From Desulfovibrionaceae bacterium UBA3823 (GTDB lineage Bacteria > Desulfobacterota > Desulfovibrionia > Desulfovibrionales > Desulfovibrionaceae), in NCBI GenBank assembly GCA_002369295.1, contig DFDR01000114.1, positions 1 to 5,256 on the forward strand: a stretch of DNA of 5,256 bases, given 5' to 3'. Below the pieces are notes generated by a model. It was given only the letters and a program-made list of their open reading frames with translations, was not told the DNA's origin and did no database searches. How positions within the stretch are numbered: the first letter of the stretch is position 1; each line of letters opens with the position of its first letter. The translations under genes were made by a program, and so were the position numbers. Positions 1 to 5,256 of the stretch are shown piece by piece.

Positions 1-1
1 C

Positions 2-1996
2 TGCAACACGCGCCGCTACCATGGCCTTCTGGTTGCCAATGTGGAGCACTTTGGGCGCCACGTCCTGCTCTCCAACGTGGAGGACTGGCTCATTGCCGGC
101 GGCGCGGCCTACCCCCTCTCCTCCCGCAGCCACCCCGGCACCATGCATCCCCAGGGCCACGTCCAGCAGACGGACTTCACCCGCAGGCCGTGCCCCACCT
201 TTACCTTCGAGTGCGGTCCCTACACGGTGACGCGCTGCGTGATGCTGCGGCAGGACCAGCACGCCTGCCTCGTGCGCTGGACCGTGGAGACCAGCGACAA
301 GAAGCTGGCCAAGGAGCCGGTGAAGCTGCAGGCCGCGCCCCTGCTGGCCTACCGCTACGCCCACAACCTCACCCACGCCAACATGGACCTGCAGGTGAAG
401 ACCTATCCTGCGCGGCGAGGCTTCAAGATCCAGCCCTACAACGCGCTTCCGCCCTTCTTCGTCCAGGTCGAGGGCGACTTCGACTTCCTGCCCTCGCCCG
501 ACTGGATCTACAACGTCGAGTACCTGAAGGAGGAGGAGCGCCTGCTCGAGCACGCCGAGGACCTCTTCTCCCCCGGCGTCTTCGAGATCACCCTCCTGCC
601 CGGCCAGAGCGTCTACATGCAGGCCGGCACGGACGAGAACCTGCCGAAGCGCGGCGAGCCCGACGCCCCGGACTTCATCTCGACCGTGTGGGACAGGGAG
701 ATGAAGGTCCGCTGGCAGCGCCATCCCGACAGCGAGACCCTGCTGGACTACCTGCGCTCGGAAAGCCACATTTTCCTCATCAAGGACGCCATGGCGGGCG
801 ACACCCTGCTCGCCGGCTACCACTGGTACGGCACCTGGAGCCGCGACACGCTCATCTCGCTGCCCGGCATCGCCTTCCAGTCGGGCCGCATCCGGCAGGG
901 CGCAAGCATACTCAAGCGCCTCACGGCCCACATGTCCGACGGCCTCGTGCCCAACTCCTTCAGCCACAGCGGCCATCCCTACGGCTGGGACGGCGTGGAC
1001 GCCTCGCTCTGGTACGCCTGGTGCTGCCAGCAGCTGGCGGCGGCCGCCCAGGCGGGAACGAAGGACGACAAGGAGGCCTGGAACGAGATTGCCGGCTACT
1101 GCGCCGATGCCGTCTACAGCATCGTCGATGCCTACCGCAACGGCCGCGTCCACTTCGTGAGCTGCGACAAGGACGGCTTCCTGGACGTGGGCACGCCCAC
1201 GACCAACCTCACCTGGATGAACATCCAGGTGGACGGCAGGCCCGTTACGCCGCGCTGGGGCTACCCCGTCGAGATGGAAGCCCTGTGGTACAACACCCTG
1301 GCCTACGCCCACAAGCTGGCCCTGAAGCGCCGCGATCCCGATCCCTGCCCGGCCAAGGAGCTGGCCCGCATGCGCAAGGTCTTCGAAAAGCGCTTCCTCA
1401 AGGAGGACGGCACGCTCTACGACGTCTGGCGCAGCATGGACGACGGCGGCCCCGACGGCACCATACGCCCGAACCAGCTTCTGGCCTTCTCCCTGCCCGA
1501 GCCGCCGATGGATCCGGCCAAGGCAGGCCCCGTGCTCGCCCTGTGCCAGGAGAAGCTCCTCACGCCCTTCGGCCTGCGCACGCTGAATCCTGAAAACGCC
1601 GAATTCAGGCCCAAGTACCGCGGCAGCATGGCCCACCGCGGCCGGGCCTACCACCAGGGCACGGTGTGGCCCTGGCTGCTCGGCCCCTACTGCGAGACCC
1701 TGCTCAGGCACGCGGAGCTGGCGTGCGGCGACAAGGCCAGTGCCAAGGCCGCCAAGGCCAAGGCCGCCAAGGGCCTGCTCGGCACGGTCGCACCGCTCTT
1801 CTCGCGCCACCTCAGCGAAGCCGGCCGCGGCCACATCTCCGAACTCTTCTCGGCAACGGATCCGCACAACGCCCACGGCTGCGTTGCCAAGGCCTGGAGC
1901 GAAGGCGAGGTCATCCGCATGCTGAAACTGCTGCGCGACTGCGATCCCGAAGCCTACGAGCGCTGGGAAAAGCGCCTGCAATGGAGGAACAAGTAA
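2..1996 (+). CDS. Glycogen debranching enzyme (amylo-alpha-1,6-glucosidase, GH133-like), 5' partial
   Basis: Cytoplasmic enzyme expected to hydrolyse alpha-1,6 branch points of glycogen. The frame is open from base 2, and the first visible residues (CNTRRYHGLLVAN) are the hallmark opening of the N-terminal debrancher domain. The true start therefore lies upstream, probably only some tens of codons away, and the GTG at 41 is internal. The visible 664 residues show an N-terminal beta-rich domain (about 1-250) and then the C-terminal (alpha/alpha)6 glucosidase domain. Landmarks of the latter are YHWYGTWSRDTLISLPG (about 818-868), DGLVPNSF (938-961), TWMNIQVDGRPVTPRWGYPV (1211-1270), RPNQLLAF (1466-1489), HRGRAYHQGTVWPW (1634-1675) and GHISELF (1832-1852). 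By analogy with GH133/GH15-like enzymes, the Asp of WSRDT (845-847) and the Glu of ISELF (1841-1843) are candidate catalytic acid and base; this is inferred. A separate 4-alpha-glucanotransferase domain, as in eukaryotic debranchers, is not visible. The TAA stop overlaps the next gene's ATG by one base. The family call is secure; exact linkage specificity is not. Confidence 0.95.
   Translation, partial: CNTRRYHGLLVANVEHFGRHVLLSNVEDWLIAGGAAYPLSSRSHPGTMHPQGHVQQTDFTRRPCPTFTFECGPYTVTRCVMLRQDQHACLVRWTVETSDKKLAKEPVKLQAAPLLAYRYAHNLTHANMDLQVKTYPARRGFKIQPYNALPPFFVQVEGDFDFLPSPDWIYNVEYLKEEERLLEHAEDLFSPGVFEITLLPGQSVYMQAGTDENLPKRGEPDAPDFISTVWDREMKVRWQRHPDSETLLDYLRSESHIFLIKDAMAGDTLLAGYHWYGTWSRDTLISLPGIAFQSGRIRQGASILKRLTAHMSDGLVPNSFSHSGHPYGWDGVDASLWYAWCCQQLAAAAQAGTKDDKEAWNEIAGYCADAVYSIVDAYRNGRVHFVSCDKDGFLDVGTPTTNLTWMNIQVDGRPVTPRWGYPVEMEALWYNTLAYAHKLALKRRDPDPCPAKELARMRKVFEKRFLKEDGTLYDVWRSMDDGGPDGTIRPNQLLAFSLPEPPMDPAKAGPVLALCQEKLLTPFGLRTLNPENAEFRPKYRGSMAHRGRAYHQGTVWPWLLGPYCETLLRHAELACGDKASAKAAKAKAAKGLLGTVAPLFSRHLSEAGRGHISELFSATDPHNAHGCVAKAWSEGEVIRMLKLLRDCDPEAYERWEKRLQWRNK
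1742..1774 (+). repeat. Short Ala/Lys-rich low-complexity repeat inside the debrancher gene
   Basis: The 9-mer GCCAAGGCC occurs twice in direct tandem (1742-1750 and 1751-1759) and continues as a degenerate copy to about 1771. In the reading frame this encodes the end of an Ala/Lys-only stretch (KASAKAAKAKAAKG, 1733-1774). It lies between the conserved HQGTVWPW helix region and the ISELF motif, so it is probably a surface loop or helix extension. It keeps the reading frame. Confidence 0.6.
1983..1987 (+). promoter_or_regulatory. Ribosome binding site deciding the GT4 start
   Basis: GGAGG lies inside the last codons of the debrancher gene, 8 bases before the ATG at 1996. The same frame stays open upstream to 1666, but that extension reads the debrancher gene out of frame as Arg/Ala-rich nonsense. 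The Shine-Dalgarno match and the typical GT-B N-terminus fix the start at 1996. Confidence 0.85.
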
Positions 1997-3345
1997 TGCG
2001 CGTTCTCATGTTCGGGTGGGAGTTCCCGCCCTACGTCAGCGGAGGCCTGGGCGCAGCCTGCGAAGGCATGGTGCGCGCCCTCACCTCCAGAGGCACGGAG
2101 GTTGTCTTCGTCATTCCGAAACTCAGGGCCGGCCTCGGCGCCGGCCAGCCGAAAGGGCTTACCATGCGCGGCGCCTCCGGCACCGTGCTCTCCGGCCCTG
2201 TCGACAAGGTGACGAGCGTGATTGAGAACACGTCCGCCTACTGGCGCCGCAACCTGCGCATCGAGACCGTGGACTCCTGCCTCGTCCCCTACTGTTCGCC
2301 CCAGTTCTACTCCCAGATGCGCGAAAGCATCGTGCGCAGCCAGCAGACCAGCTCCGAAGAGCGCACGGTGACCATGCCGGGCACGGGCGACAAGGTCATC
2401 ACCCTCGAGGGCGGCTACGGCAGGGACCTCATGAGCGAAGTCTACCGCTACAGCCTGGCCGCCCAGAAGCTGGCCATGACCGAGGACTTCGACGTCATCC
2501 ACTGCCACGACTGGATGACCTATCCGGCCGGCATCCTCGCCAAGCAGCTCAGCGGCAAGCCGCTGGTCTGCCACGTGCACGCCACCGAGGCCGACCGCAG
2601 CGGCGCCAACATGAACAGCGTGGTCTCCCACATGGAGTGGGAAGGCCTCTCGGCAGCCGACAAGGTGGTGGCTGTCAGCCACTTCACCAAGGATCTTGTC
2701 ATGCGGGTCTACCAGATACCCGAGGAAAAGATCGAAGTCGTGCACAACGCGGTCTCGCGCAGCGAGGCCGAGTCCGCCTACCACGGCATCGAGCGCGGGA
2801 GCAAGGCCAAGCAGGTGCTCTTCATGGGCCGCGTGACCTTCCAGAAGGGACCTGACTACTTCGTCGAGGCCGCCCGCCTCGTGCACAACGTCATGCCCGA
2901 CGTGCGCTTCGTCATGGCCGGCTCCGGCGACATGCTCCGGGCCATGGTGGCGCGCGTGGCCAAGTACCGTCTCGGCCACAGGTTCACCTTCACCGGCTTC
3001 CTGAAGAAGGGCGAGGTGGACCGCATGTACGCCTCGAGCGACCTCTACGTCATGCCCAGCGTCTCCGAGCCCTTCGGGATAGCGCCCCTGGAGGCGATGG
3101 TGTACGATGTGCCCGTGCTCATGAGCAAGCAGTCCGGCGTCTCCGAGGTCATCGCCAACGCCCTCAAGGTGGACTTCTGGGACGTGCGCAAGATGGCAGA
3201 CCGCATCTGCGCGGTCCTCGCCTACCCGGCGCTGGGGCGCCTCATGGTGCGCAACTGCGCAAACGAGCTCAAGAACATCCGCTGGGAAAACGCCGCGGCC
3301 AAGCTGGAGCGCATCTACGGCGCTCTTGCCGCAAGGGGGAACTAA
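1996..3345 (+). CDS. GT4-family glycosyltransferase, probable alpha-glucan/glycogen glucosyltransferase
   Basis: Retaining GT-B fold glycosyltransferase of 449 residues, expected in the cytoplasm. The N-terminal domain opens with MRVLMFGWEFPPYVSGGLG, the beta-strand plus glycine-rich loop of GT4/GT5 enzymes. It continues with IHCHDWMTYPAG (168-179) and CHVHATEADRSG (192-203). The C-terminal nucleotide-sugar domain has FMGRVTFQKG (276-285), with Arg279 and Lys284 in the usual donor-phosphate positions. It also has ASSDLYVMPSVSEPFG followed by the second Glu, giving the E-x7-E motif as Glu358 and Glu366. The Lys of the GlgA (GT5) K-x-G-G-L motif is replaced by Val14, so this is not a classical ADP-glucose GlgA. 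The start overlaps the debrancher stop, and GH57 follows with no gap, so a role in alpha-glucan synthesis or remodelling is likely. I recall similar GT4/GH57 pairs in Bacteroidetes and some archaea. Donor (UDP- or ADP-glucose) and acceptor cannot be read from the sequence. Other GT4 functions, such as cell-surface glycan synthesis, are less likely in this context. Confidence 0.9.
   Translation: MRVLMFGWEFPPYVSGGLGAACEGMVRALTSRGTEVVFVIPKLRAGLGAGQPKGLTMRGASGTVLSGPVDKVTSVIENTSAYWRRNLRIETVDSCLVPYCSPQFYSQMRESIVRSQQTSSEERTVTMPGTGDKVITLEGGYGRDLMSEVYRYSLAAQKLAMTEDFDVIHCHDWMTYPAGILAKQLSGKPLVCHVHATEADRSGANMNSVVSHMEWEGLSAADKVVAVSHFTKDLVMRVYQIPEEKIEVVHNAVSRSEAESAYHGIERGSKAKQVLFMGRVTFQKGPDYFVEAARLVHNVMPDVRFVMAGSGDMLRAMVARVAKYRLGHRFTFTGFLKKGEVDRMYASSDLYVMPSVSEPFGIAPLEAMVYDVPVLMSKQSGVSEVIANALKVDFWDVRKMADRICAVLAYPALGRLMVRNCANELKNIRWENAAAKLERIYGALAARGN
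3334..3340 (+). promoter_or_regulatory. Ribosome binding site of the GH57 gene
   Basis: AGGGGGA sits in the last codons of the GT4 gene, 5 bases before the ATG at 3346. The G-rich match to the anti-Shine-Dalgarno sequence is adequate rather than perfect. With the start directly abutting the upstream stop, translation probably depends on reinitiation by ribosomes finishing GT4. Confidence 0.65.
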
Positions 3346-4539
3346 ATGCCTTCCGTCTGCTTCTACTTCCAGGTCCACCAGCCCTACCGCCTGCGCCACT
3401 ACTCGTTCTTCGACATTGGCCACAACCACATGTACGAGGACGACGACGCCAACAGATCCATCATGCTCAAGGTGGCCAAGAAGTGCTACCTGCCCATGAA
3501 CGACCTGCTCCTGCGCCTCGTCAAGCGCTGCGGAAAGGACTTCCGCTTCAGCTTCTCCCTCTCCGGCGTCTTCATCGACCAGATGGTGCAGTTCGCGCCC
3601 GACGTGCTCGAGAGCTTCCAGAAGCTCGCCGACACCGGCTGCGCGGAGTTCCTTTCCGAGACCTACGCCCACTCGCTCTCCTTCCTCTTCGACATGGAGG
3701 AGTTCAAGGAGCAGATCGACGTCCACGACGCGCTGGTCAAGAAGCACTTCGGCCTGACGCCCACGGCCTTCAGGAACACCGAGCTCATCTACAACAACGA
3801 CATCGCCAAGGCCGCCGAGGAGAAGGGCTTCAAGGCCATTCTCACCGAAGGCGCGGACCACGTCATCAACTGGCGCAGCCCCAACTTCGTCTACCAGCCC
3901 GGCAACTGCCGCCGCATCCGGCTCCTGCTCAAGAACTACAGGCTCTCCGACGACATCGCCTTCCGCTTCTCCAACAGGGCCTGGGAGGAGTACCCGCTCT
4001 CCGCCGAAAAGTACATGTCCTGGCTTGCCTCCCTCAACGGCCAGGGCGAAACCATCAACCTCTTCATGGACTACGAAACCTTCGGCGAGCACCAGTGGGA
4101 GGAATCGGGCATCTTCGACTTCATGGACGCCCTGCCCGAGCTCGTGCTGAAGACGCCCGACTTCTGCTTCGCCACGCCCACCGAAGTGGCCGAGCGCTGC
4201 TCGCCCATGGCGCGCCTCGACGTGCCGCACTTCATCTCCTGGGCCGACGCCGAGCGCGACCTCACGGCCTGGCGCGGCAACGACCTGCAGGACGACGCCA
4301 TGGAGTCCATCGCCCGCCTCGAGGCCGACGTGAAGCGCACCGGCGACGAGGGGCTCCTGCGCACCTGGCGCAGGCTCACCACCTCGGACCACTTCTACTA
4401 CATGTGCACCAAGTTCTTCTCCGACGGCGACGTGCACAAGTACTTCTCGCCCTACGACTCCCCCTACGACGCCTACATCTTCTACATGAACGTCCTGGCG
4501 GACTTCGAGCAGACGGTGAAGCAGCGTCTTGGACGCTAG
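3346..4539 (+). CDS. GH57 glycoside hydrolase, alpha-amylase / glucanotransferase-like
   Basis: Cytoplasmic family 57 enzyme of 397 residues with no signal peptide. The start (MPSVCFYFQVHQPYRL) leads straight into the first strand of the catalytic (beta/alpha)7 barrel. All five GH57 signature regions can be seen: HQP at 11-13; SLSGVF at 71-76; FRNTELIYNN at 142-151, with Glu146 as the expected nucleophile; FMDYETFGEHQ at 240-250, with Asp242 as the expected acid/base; and TSDHFYYM at 346-353. The stretch SWADAERDLTAWRGNDLQ (298-315) and the C-terminal helical part are typical of the short GH57 proteins encoded beside GT4 genes. Both predicted catalytic residues are present, whereas some GH57 amylase-like proteins are known to lack them, so an active enzyme is likely. 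Family 57 includes alpha-amylases, 4-alpha-glucanotransferases and branching enzymes, and which activity applies is not decided. The protein is shorter than typical GH57 branching enzymes. The gene follows GT4 with zero spacing and ends with TAG just before a terminator, so it is the last gene of the operon. Confidence 0.93.
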   Translation: MPSVCFYFQVHQPYRLRHYSFFDIGHNHMYEDDDANRSIMLKVAKKCYLPMNDLLLRLVKRCGKDFRFSFSLSGVFIDQMVQFAPDVLESFQKLADTGCAEFLSETYAHSLSFLFDMEEFKEQIDVHDALVKKHFGLTPTAFRNTELIYNNDIAKAAEEKGFKAILTEGADHVINWRSPNFVYQPGNCRRIRLLLKNYRLSDDIAFRFSNRAWEEYPLSAEKYMSWLASLNGQGETINLFMDYETFGEHQWEESGIFDFMDALPELVLKTPDFCFATPTEVAERCSPMARLDVPHFISWADAERDLTAWRGNDLQDDAMESIARLEADVKRTGDEGLLRTWRRLTTSDHFYYMCTKFFSDGDVHKYFSPYDSPYDAYIFYMNVLADFEQTVKQRLGR

Positions 4540-4577
4540 GACCGGCACGAATCGCCCCCTTTTCCGGCAGCATGTCC

Positions 4578-4632
4578 TCCCGGGCCCGTCTCGCACACGC
4601 CAAGGCGGGCTCCGGGATTTTTCGGTTTTTTT
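4578..4632 (+). terminator. Rho-independent terminator after GH57
   Basis: The 5' arm 4578-4591 (T CCCGGG CCCG TCT) pairs with the 3' arm 4603-4617 (AGG CGGG C T CCGGG A). This gives about 14 base pairs with one bulged T at 4611, one G-U wobble and an 11-base loop (4592-4602). It is followed at once by TTTTT (4618-4622), CGG, and then TTTTTTT (4626-4632). The structure begins 39 bases after the GH57 stop and points the same way, so it should end the debrancher-GT4-GH57 transcript and separate it from the GT3 gene. Confidence 0.85.
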
Positions 4633-4647
4633 CCACAGCGTGCGACA

Positions 4648-4682
4648 AGGTGCCCGGCCAAGAGGCCTTGGCGCCTGCCAAG
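4648..4682 (+). other. Overlapping mutually exclusive hairpins upstream of the GT3 gene
   Basis: The hexamer CTTGGC (4667-4672) is flanked on both sides by its exact complement GCCAAG (4657-4662 and 4677-4682), each time with a 4-base spacer (AGGC and GCCT, themselves complementary). A third fold pairs AGGTGCC (4648-4654) with GGCGCCT (4670-4676) around an inner GGCC/GGCC stem (4656-4659 and 4664-4667) with loop AAGA. Any two of these folds exclude each other. No T-tract follows, so none is a terminator. The function is unknown: it could be an mRNA leader element if transcription starts upstream of it, a protein-binding site, or chance in G+C-rich DNA. Confidence 0.45.
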
Positions 4683-4690
4683 TTCCCGAA

Positions 4691-4696
4691 TTGACG
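4691..4696 (+). promoter_or_regulatory. Possible -35 element of a GT3 promoter
   Basis: TTGACG matches five of six bases of the sigma-70 -35 consensus and lies between the terminator and the GT3 start, where a promoter would be expected. With a 17-base spacer the -10 position would be 4714-4719, which reads GCGCGA and is a poor match. The promoter is therefore only tentative; it may be activator-dependent or use another sigma factor. Confidence 0.3.
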
Positions 4697-4708
4697 GCCT
4701 TTCTTCAT

Positions 4709-4722
4709 GGATCGCGCGATCC
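4709..4722. promoter_or_regulatory. Perfect 14-bp palindrome, candidate operator
   Basis: GGATCGCGCGATCC is identical to its own reverse complement over 14 bases and sits 30 bases before the GT3 ATG. It starts 12 bases after the TTGACG hexamer, so it would cover the -10 region of a promoter there. That is the usual place for a repressor dimer site. As RNA it could form only a 5-bp stem with a GCGC loop. The binding protein is not identifiable. Confidence 0.4.
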
Positions 4723-4741
4723 GGCATCACTCCCTTTCCTT

Positions 4742-4746
4742 AGGAG
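4742..4746 (+). promoter_or_regulatory. Ribosome binding site of the GT3 gene
   Basis: AGGAG lies 6 bases before the ATG at 4753. An in-frame TGA (4750-4752) directly precedes this ATG, so no upstream start is possible and the start is fixed. Confidence 0.9.
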
Positions 4747-4752
4747 CATTGA

Positions 4753-5256
4753 ATGGACTACGGCAACATCACCCTCTTCGAAACGTCGTGGGAAGTCTGC
4801 AACAAGGTTGGCGGCATCTACGCCGTCGTGAGCAGCAAGGCCCTGCAGGCCATCGACAACTTTGGCGAGAACTACTGGCTGCTTGGCCCCGACCTCGGCA
4901 ACAACGCCGACTTCGAGGAGAGCAGCGATCCCCTCATCGATTCCGTGCACAAGATTCTGCACGCCCACAATCTGGAGTGCCGCCTCGGCCACTGGAAGAT
5001 CCCGGGCAACCCCAAGGCCATTCTTGTCAGCTTCAAAAACCGCTACGACCAGAACCAGCTGCTTTTCGAGTACTGGAAAGCCTTCAGCGTGGACTCCATG
5101 TCCGGCGCCTGGGACTACGTCGAGCCCGTCATGTTTGCGACGGCCTGCGGCGAAGTCATCGCCACCCTCTACCAGCATCTGCTCGAGCCCATGGGCTCTC
5201 CGGCCATAGCCCAGTTCCACGAGTGGATGTGCGGCGCGGGCCTGCTCTACCTCAAG
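4753..5256 (+). CDS. Glycogen synthase, GT3 family, 3' partial
   Basis: The first 168 residues of a retaining GT-B glycogen synthase of the GT3 (eukaryotic/Bacteroidetes-like) type, which extends alpha-1,4-glucan from a nucleotide-glucose donor, usually UDP-glucose in this family. The frame is open to the last base. The N-terminus LFETSWEVCNKVGGIYAVVSS (8-28) is the family signature, with Lys18 of KVGGIY in the donor-binding loop. It is followed by YWLLGPDLG (41-49), WKIPGNPKAILVSF (81-94), the WDYVEPVMFATACGEVI segment (120-136) and AQFHEWMCGAGLLYLK (153-168), where GT3 enzymes carry a conserved F-(H/N)-E-W. More than two thirds of the protein, including the C-terminal E-rich catalytic motif, lies outside the window, so completeness cannot be judged. 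The gene is separated from GH57 by 213 bases with a terminator, so it probably has its own promoter while belonging to the same pathway. The family call is secure; donor choice is inferred. Confidence 0.93.
   Translation, partial: MDYGNITLFETSWEVCNKVGGIYAVVSSKALQAIDNFGENYWLLGPDLGNNADFEESSDPLIDSVHKILHAHNLECRLGHWKIPGNPKAILVSFKNRYDQNQLLFEYWKAFSVDSMSGAWDYVEPVMFATACGEVIATLYQHLLEPMGSPAIAQFHEWMCGAGLLYLK

Noticed and set aside
190..1593. 467-codon + strand open frame inside the debrancher gene
   Set aside because: Arg/Ala/Pro/Gly-rich out-of-frame translation of the debrancher, which is supported by many family motifs in the true frame.
1666..1995. N-terminal extension of the GT4 frame upstream of 1996
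   Set aside because: The extension is an out-of-frame reading of the debrancher gene. The Shine-Dalgarno site and the standard GT-B N-terminus place the start at 1996.
1954..4596. An 880-codon open frame on the minus strand spanning GT4 and GH57
   Set aside because: It is exactly antisense to two clearly recognised genes. Its product is a Val/Gly/His/Glu/Leu-rich sequence with no recognisable domain. G+C-rich third positions on the + strand remove stop codons from this frame, so it is a composition artefact despite its length.
3483..4694. 403-codon + strand open frame across GH57 and into the intergenic region
   Set aside because: Arg/Ala/Leu-rich shadow of GH57 without domain features. It also runs through the terminator.
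4667..4700. Possible sigma-54 promoter around TTGGCGCC
   Set aside because: A TGGC-like -24 element is present, but no GC doublet occurs at the required -12 spacing.
4529..4831. 100-codon open frame covering the intergenic region, with a similar small minus-strand frame at 4536-4730
   Set aside because: Both cross the intrinsic terminator, lack convincing ribosome binding sites and show no recognisable protein features.
4705..5220. 171-codon minus-strand open frame opposite the GT3 gene
   Set aside because: Antisense shadow of a gene with a clear GT3 signature; its Val/Gly/Ala/Glu/Asp-rich product has no known motif.
1..5256. CRISPR array, tRNA or rRNA gene, insertion sequence or phage element
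   Set aside because: No spaced direct repeats, cloverleaf-like structure, transposase motifs or terminal inverted repeats were seen. The window is fully explained by four metabolic genes and one intergenic region.

Overview
The window is a compact glycogen / alpha-glucan metabolism locus. All four genes are on the + strand: a glycogen debranching enzyme (5' end cut off by the window), a family 4 glycosyltransferase, a family 57 glycoside hydrolase, and a glycogen synthase of the GT3 type (3' end cut off). The DNA is strongly G+C-rich with G or C at most third codon positions. This produces long spurious reading frames in other frames and on the opposite strand.

Organism: certainly bacterial, from Shine-Dalgarno sequences, tightly packed genes and a rho-independent terminator. 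As far as I recall the families, the combination of a debrancher with the NTRRYHGLL start, GT4, GH57 and GT3 synthase is best known from anaerobic bacteria such as Bacteroidetes. The base composition is too G+C-rich for typical Bacteroides. A G+C-rich anaerobe, for example from Desulfovibrionales or the Verrucomicrobia/Lentisphaerae side, fits better. This placement is a guess, not a result.

Layout: 2-1996 debrancher; 1996-3345 GT4, whose ATG shares one base with the debrancher stop (TAATG); 3346-4539 GH57, whose ATG directly follows the GT4 stop. These three look like one translationally coupled operon. The interval 4540-4752 is non-coding. It carries a strong intrinsic terminator (4578-4632), a cluster of mutually exclusive short hairpins (4648-4682), a TTGACG -35-like hexamer (4691-4696), a perfect 14-bp palindrome (4709-4722) and a clear ribosome binding site (4742-4746). 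The GT3 gene then starts at 4753 and runs off the window, probably as its own transcription unit.

How the genes fit together (inference from families): the GT3 enzyme, and possibly the GT4 enzyme, build alpha-1,4-glucan from nucleotide-sugar donors. GH57 acts on alpha-glucan chains by hydrolysis or chain transfer, and the debrancher removes alpha-1,6 branch stubs. Nothing here looks like a wholly new system. The points most worth checking are the leader of the GT3 gene and the pairing of two unrelated glucosyltransferases in one locus.
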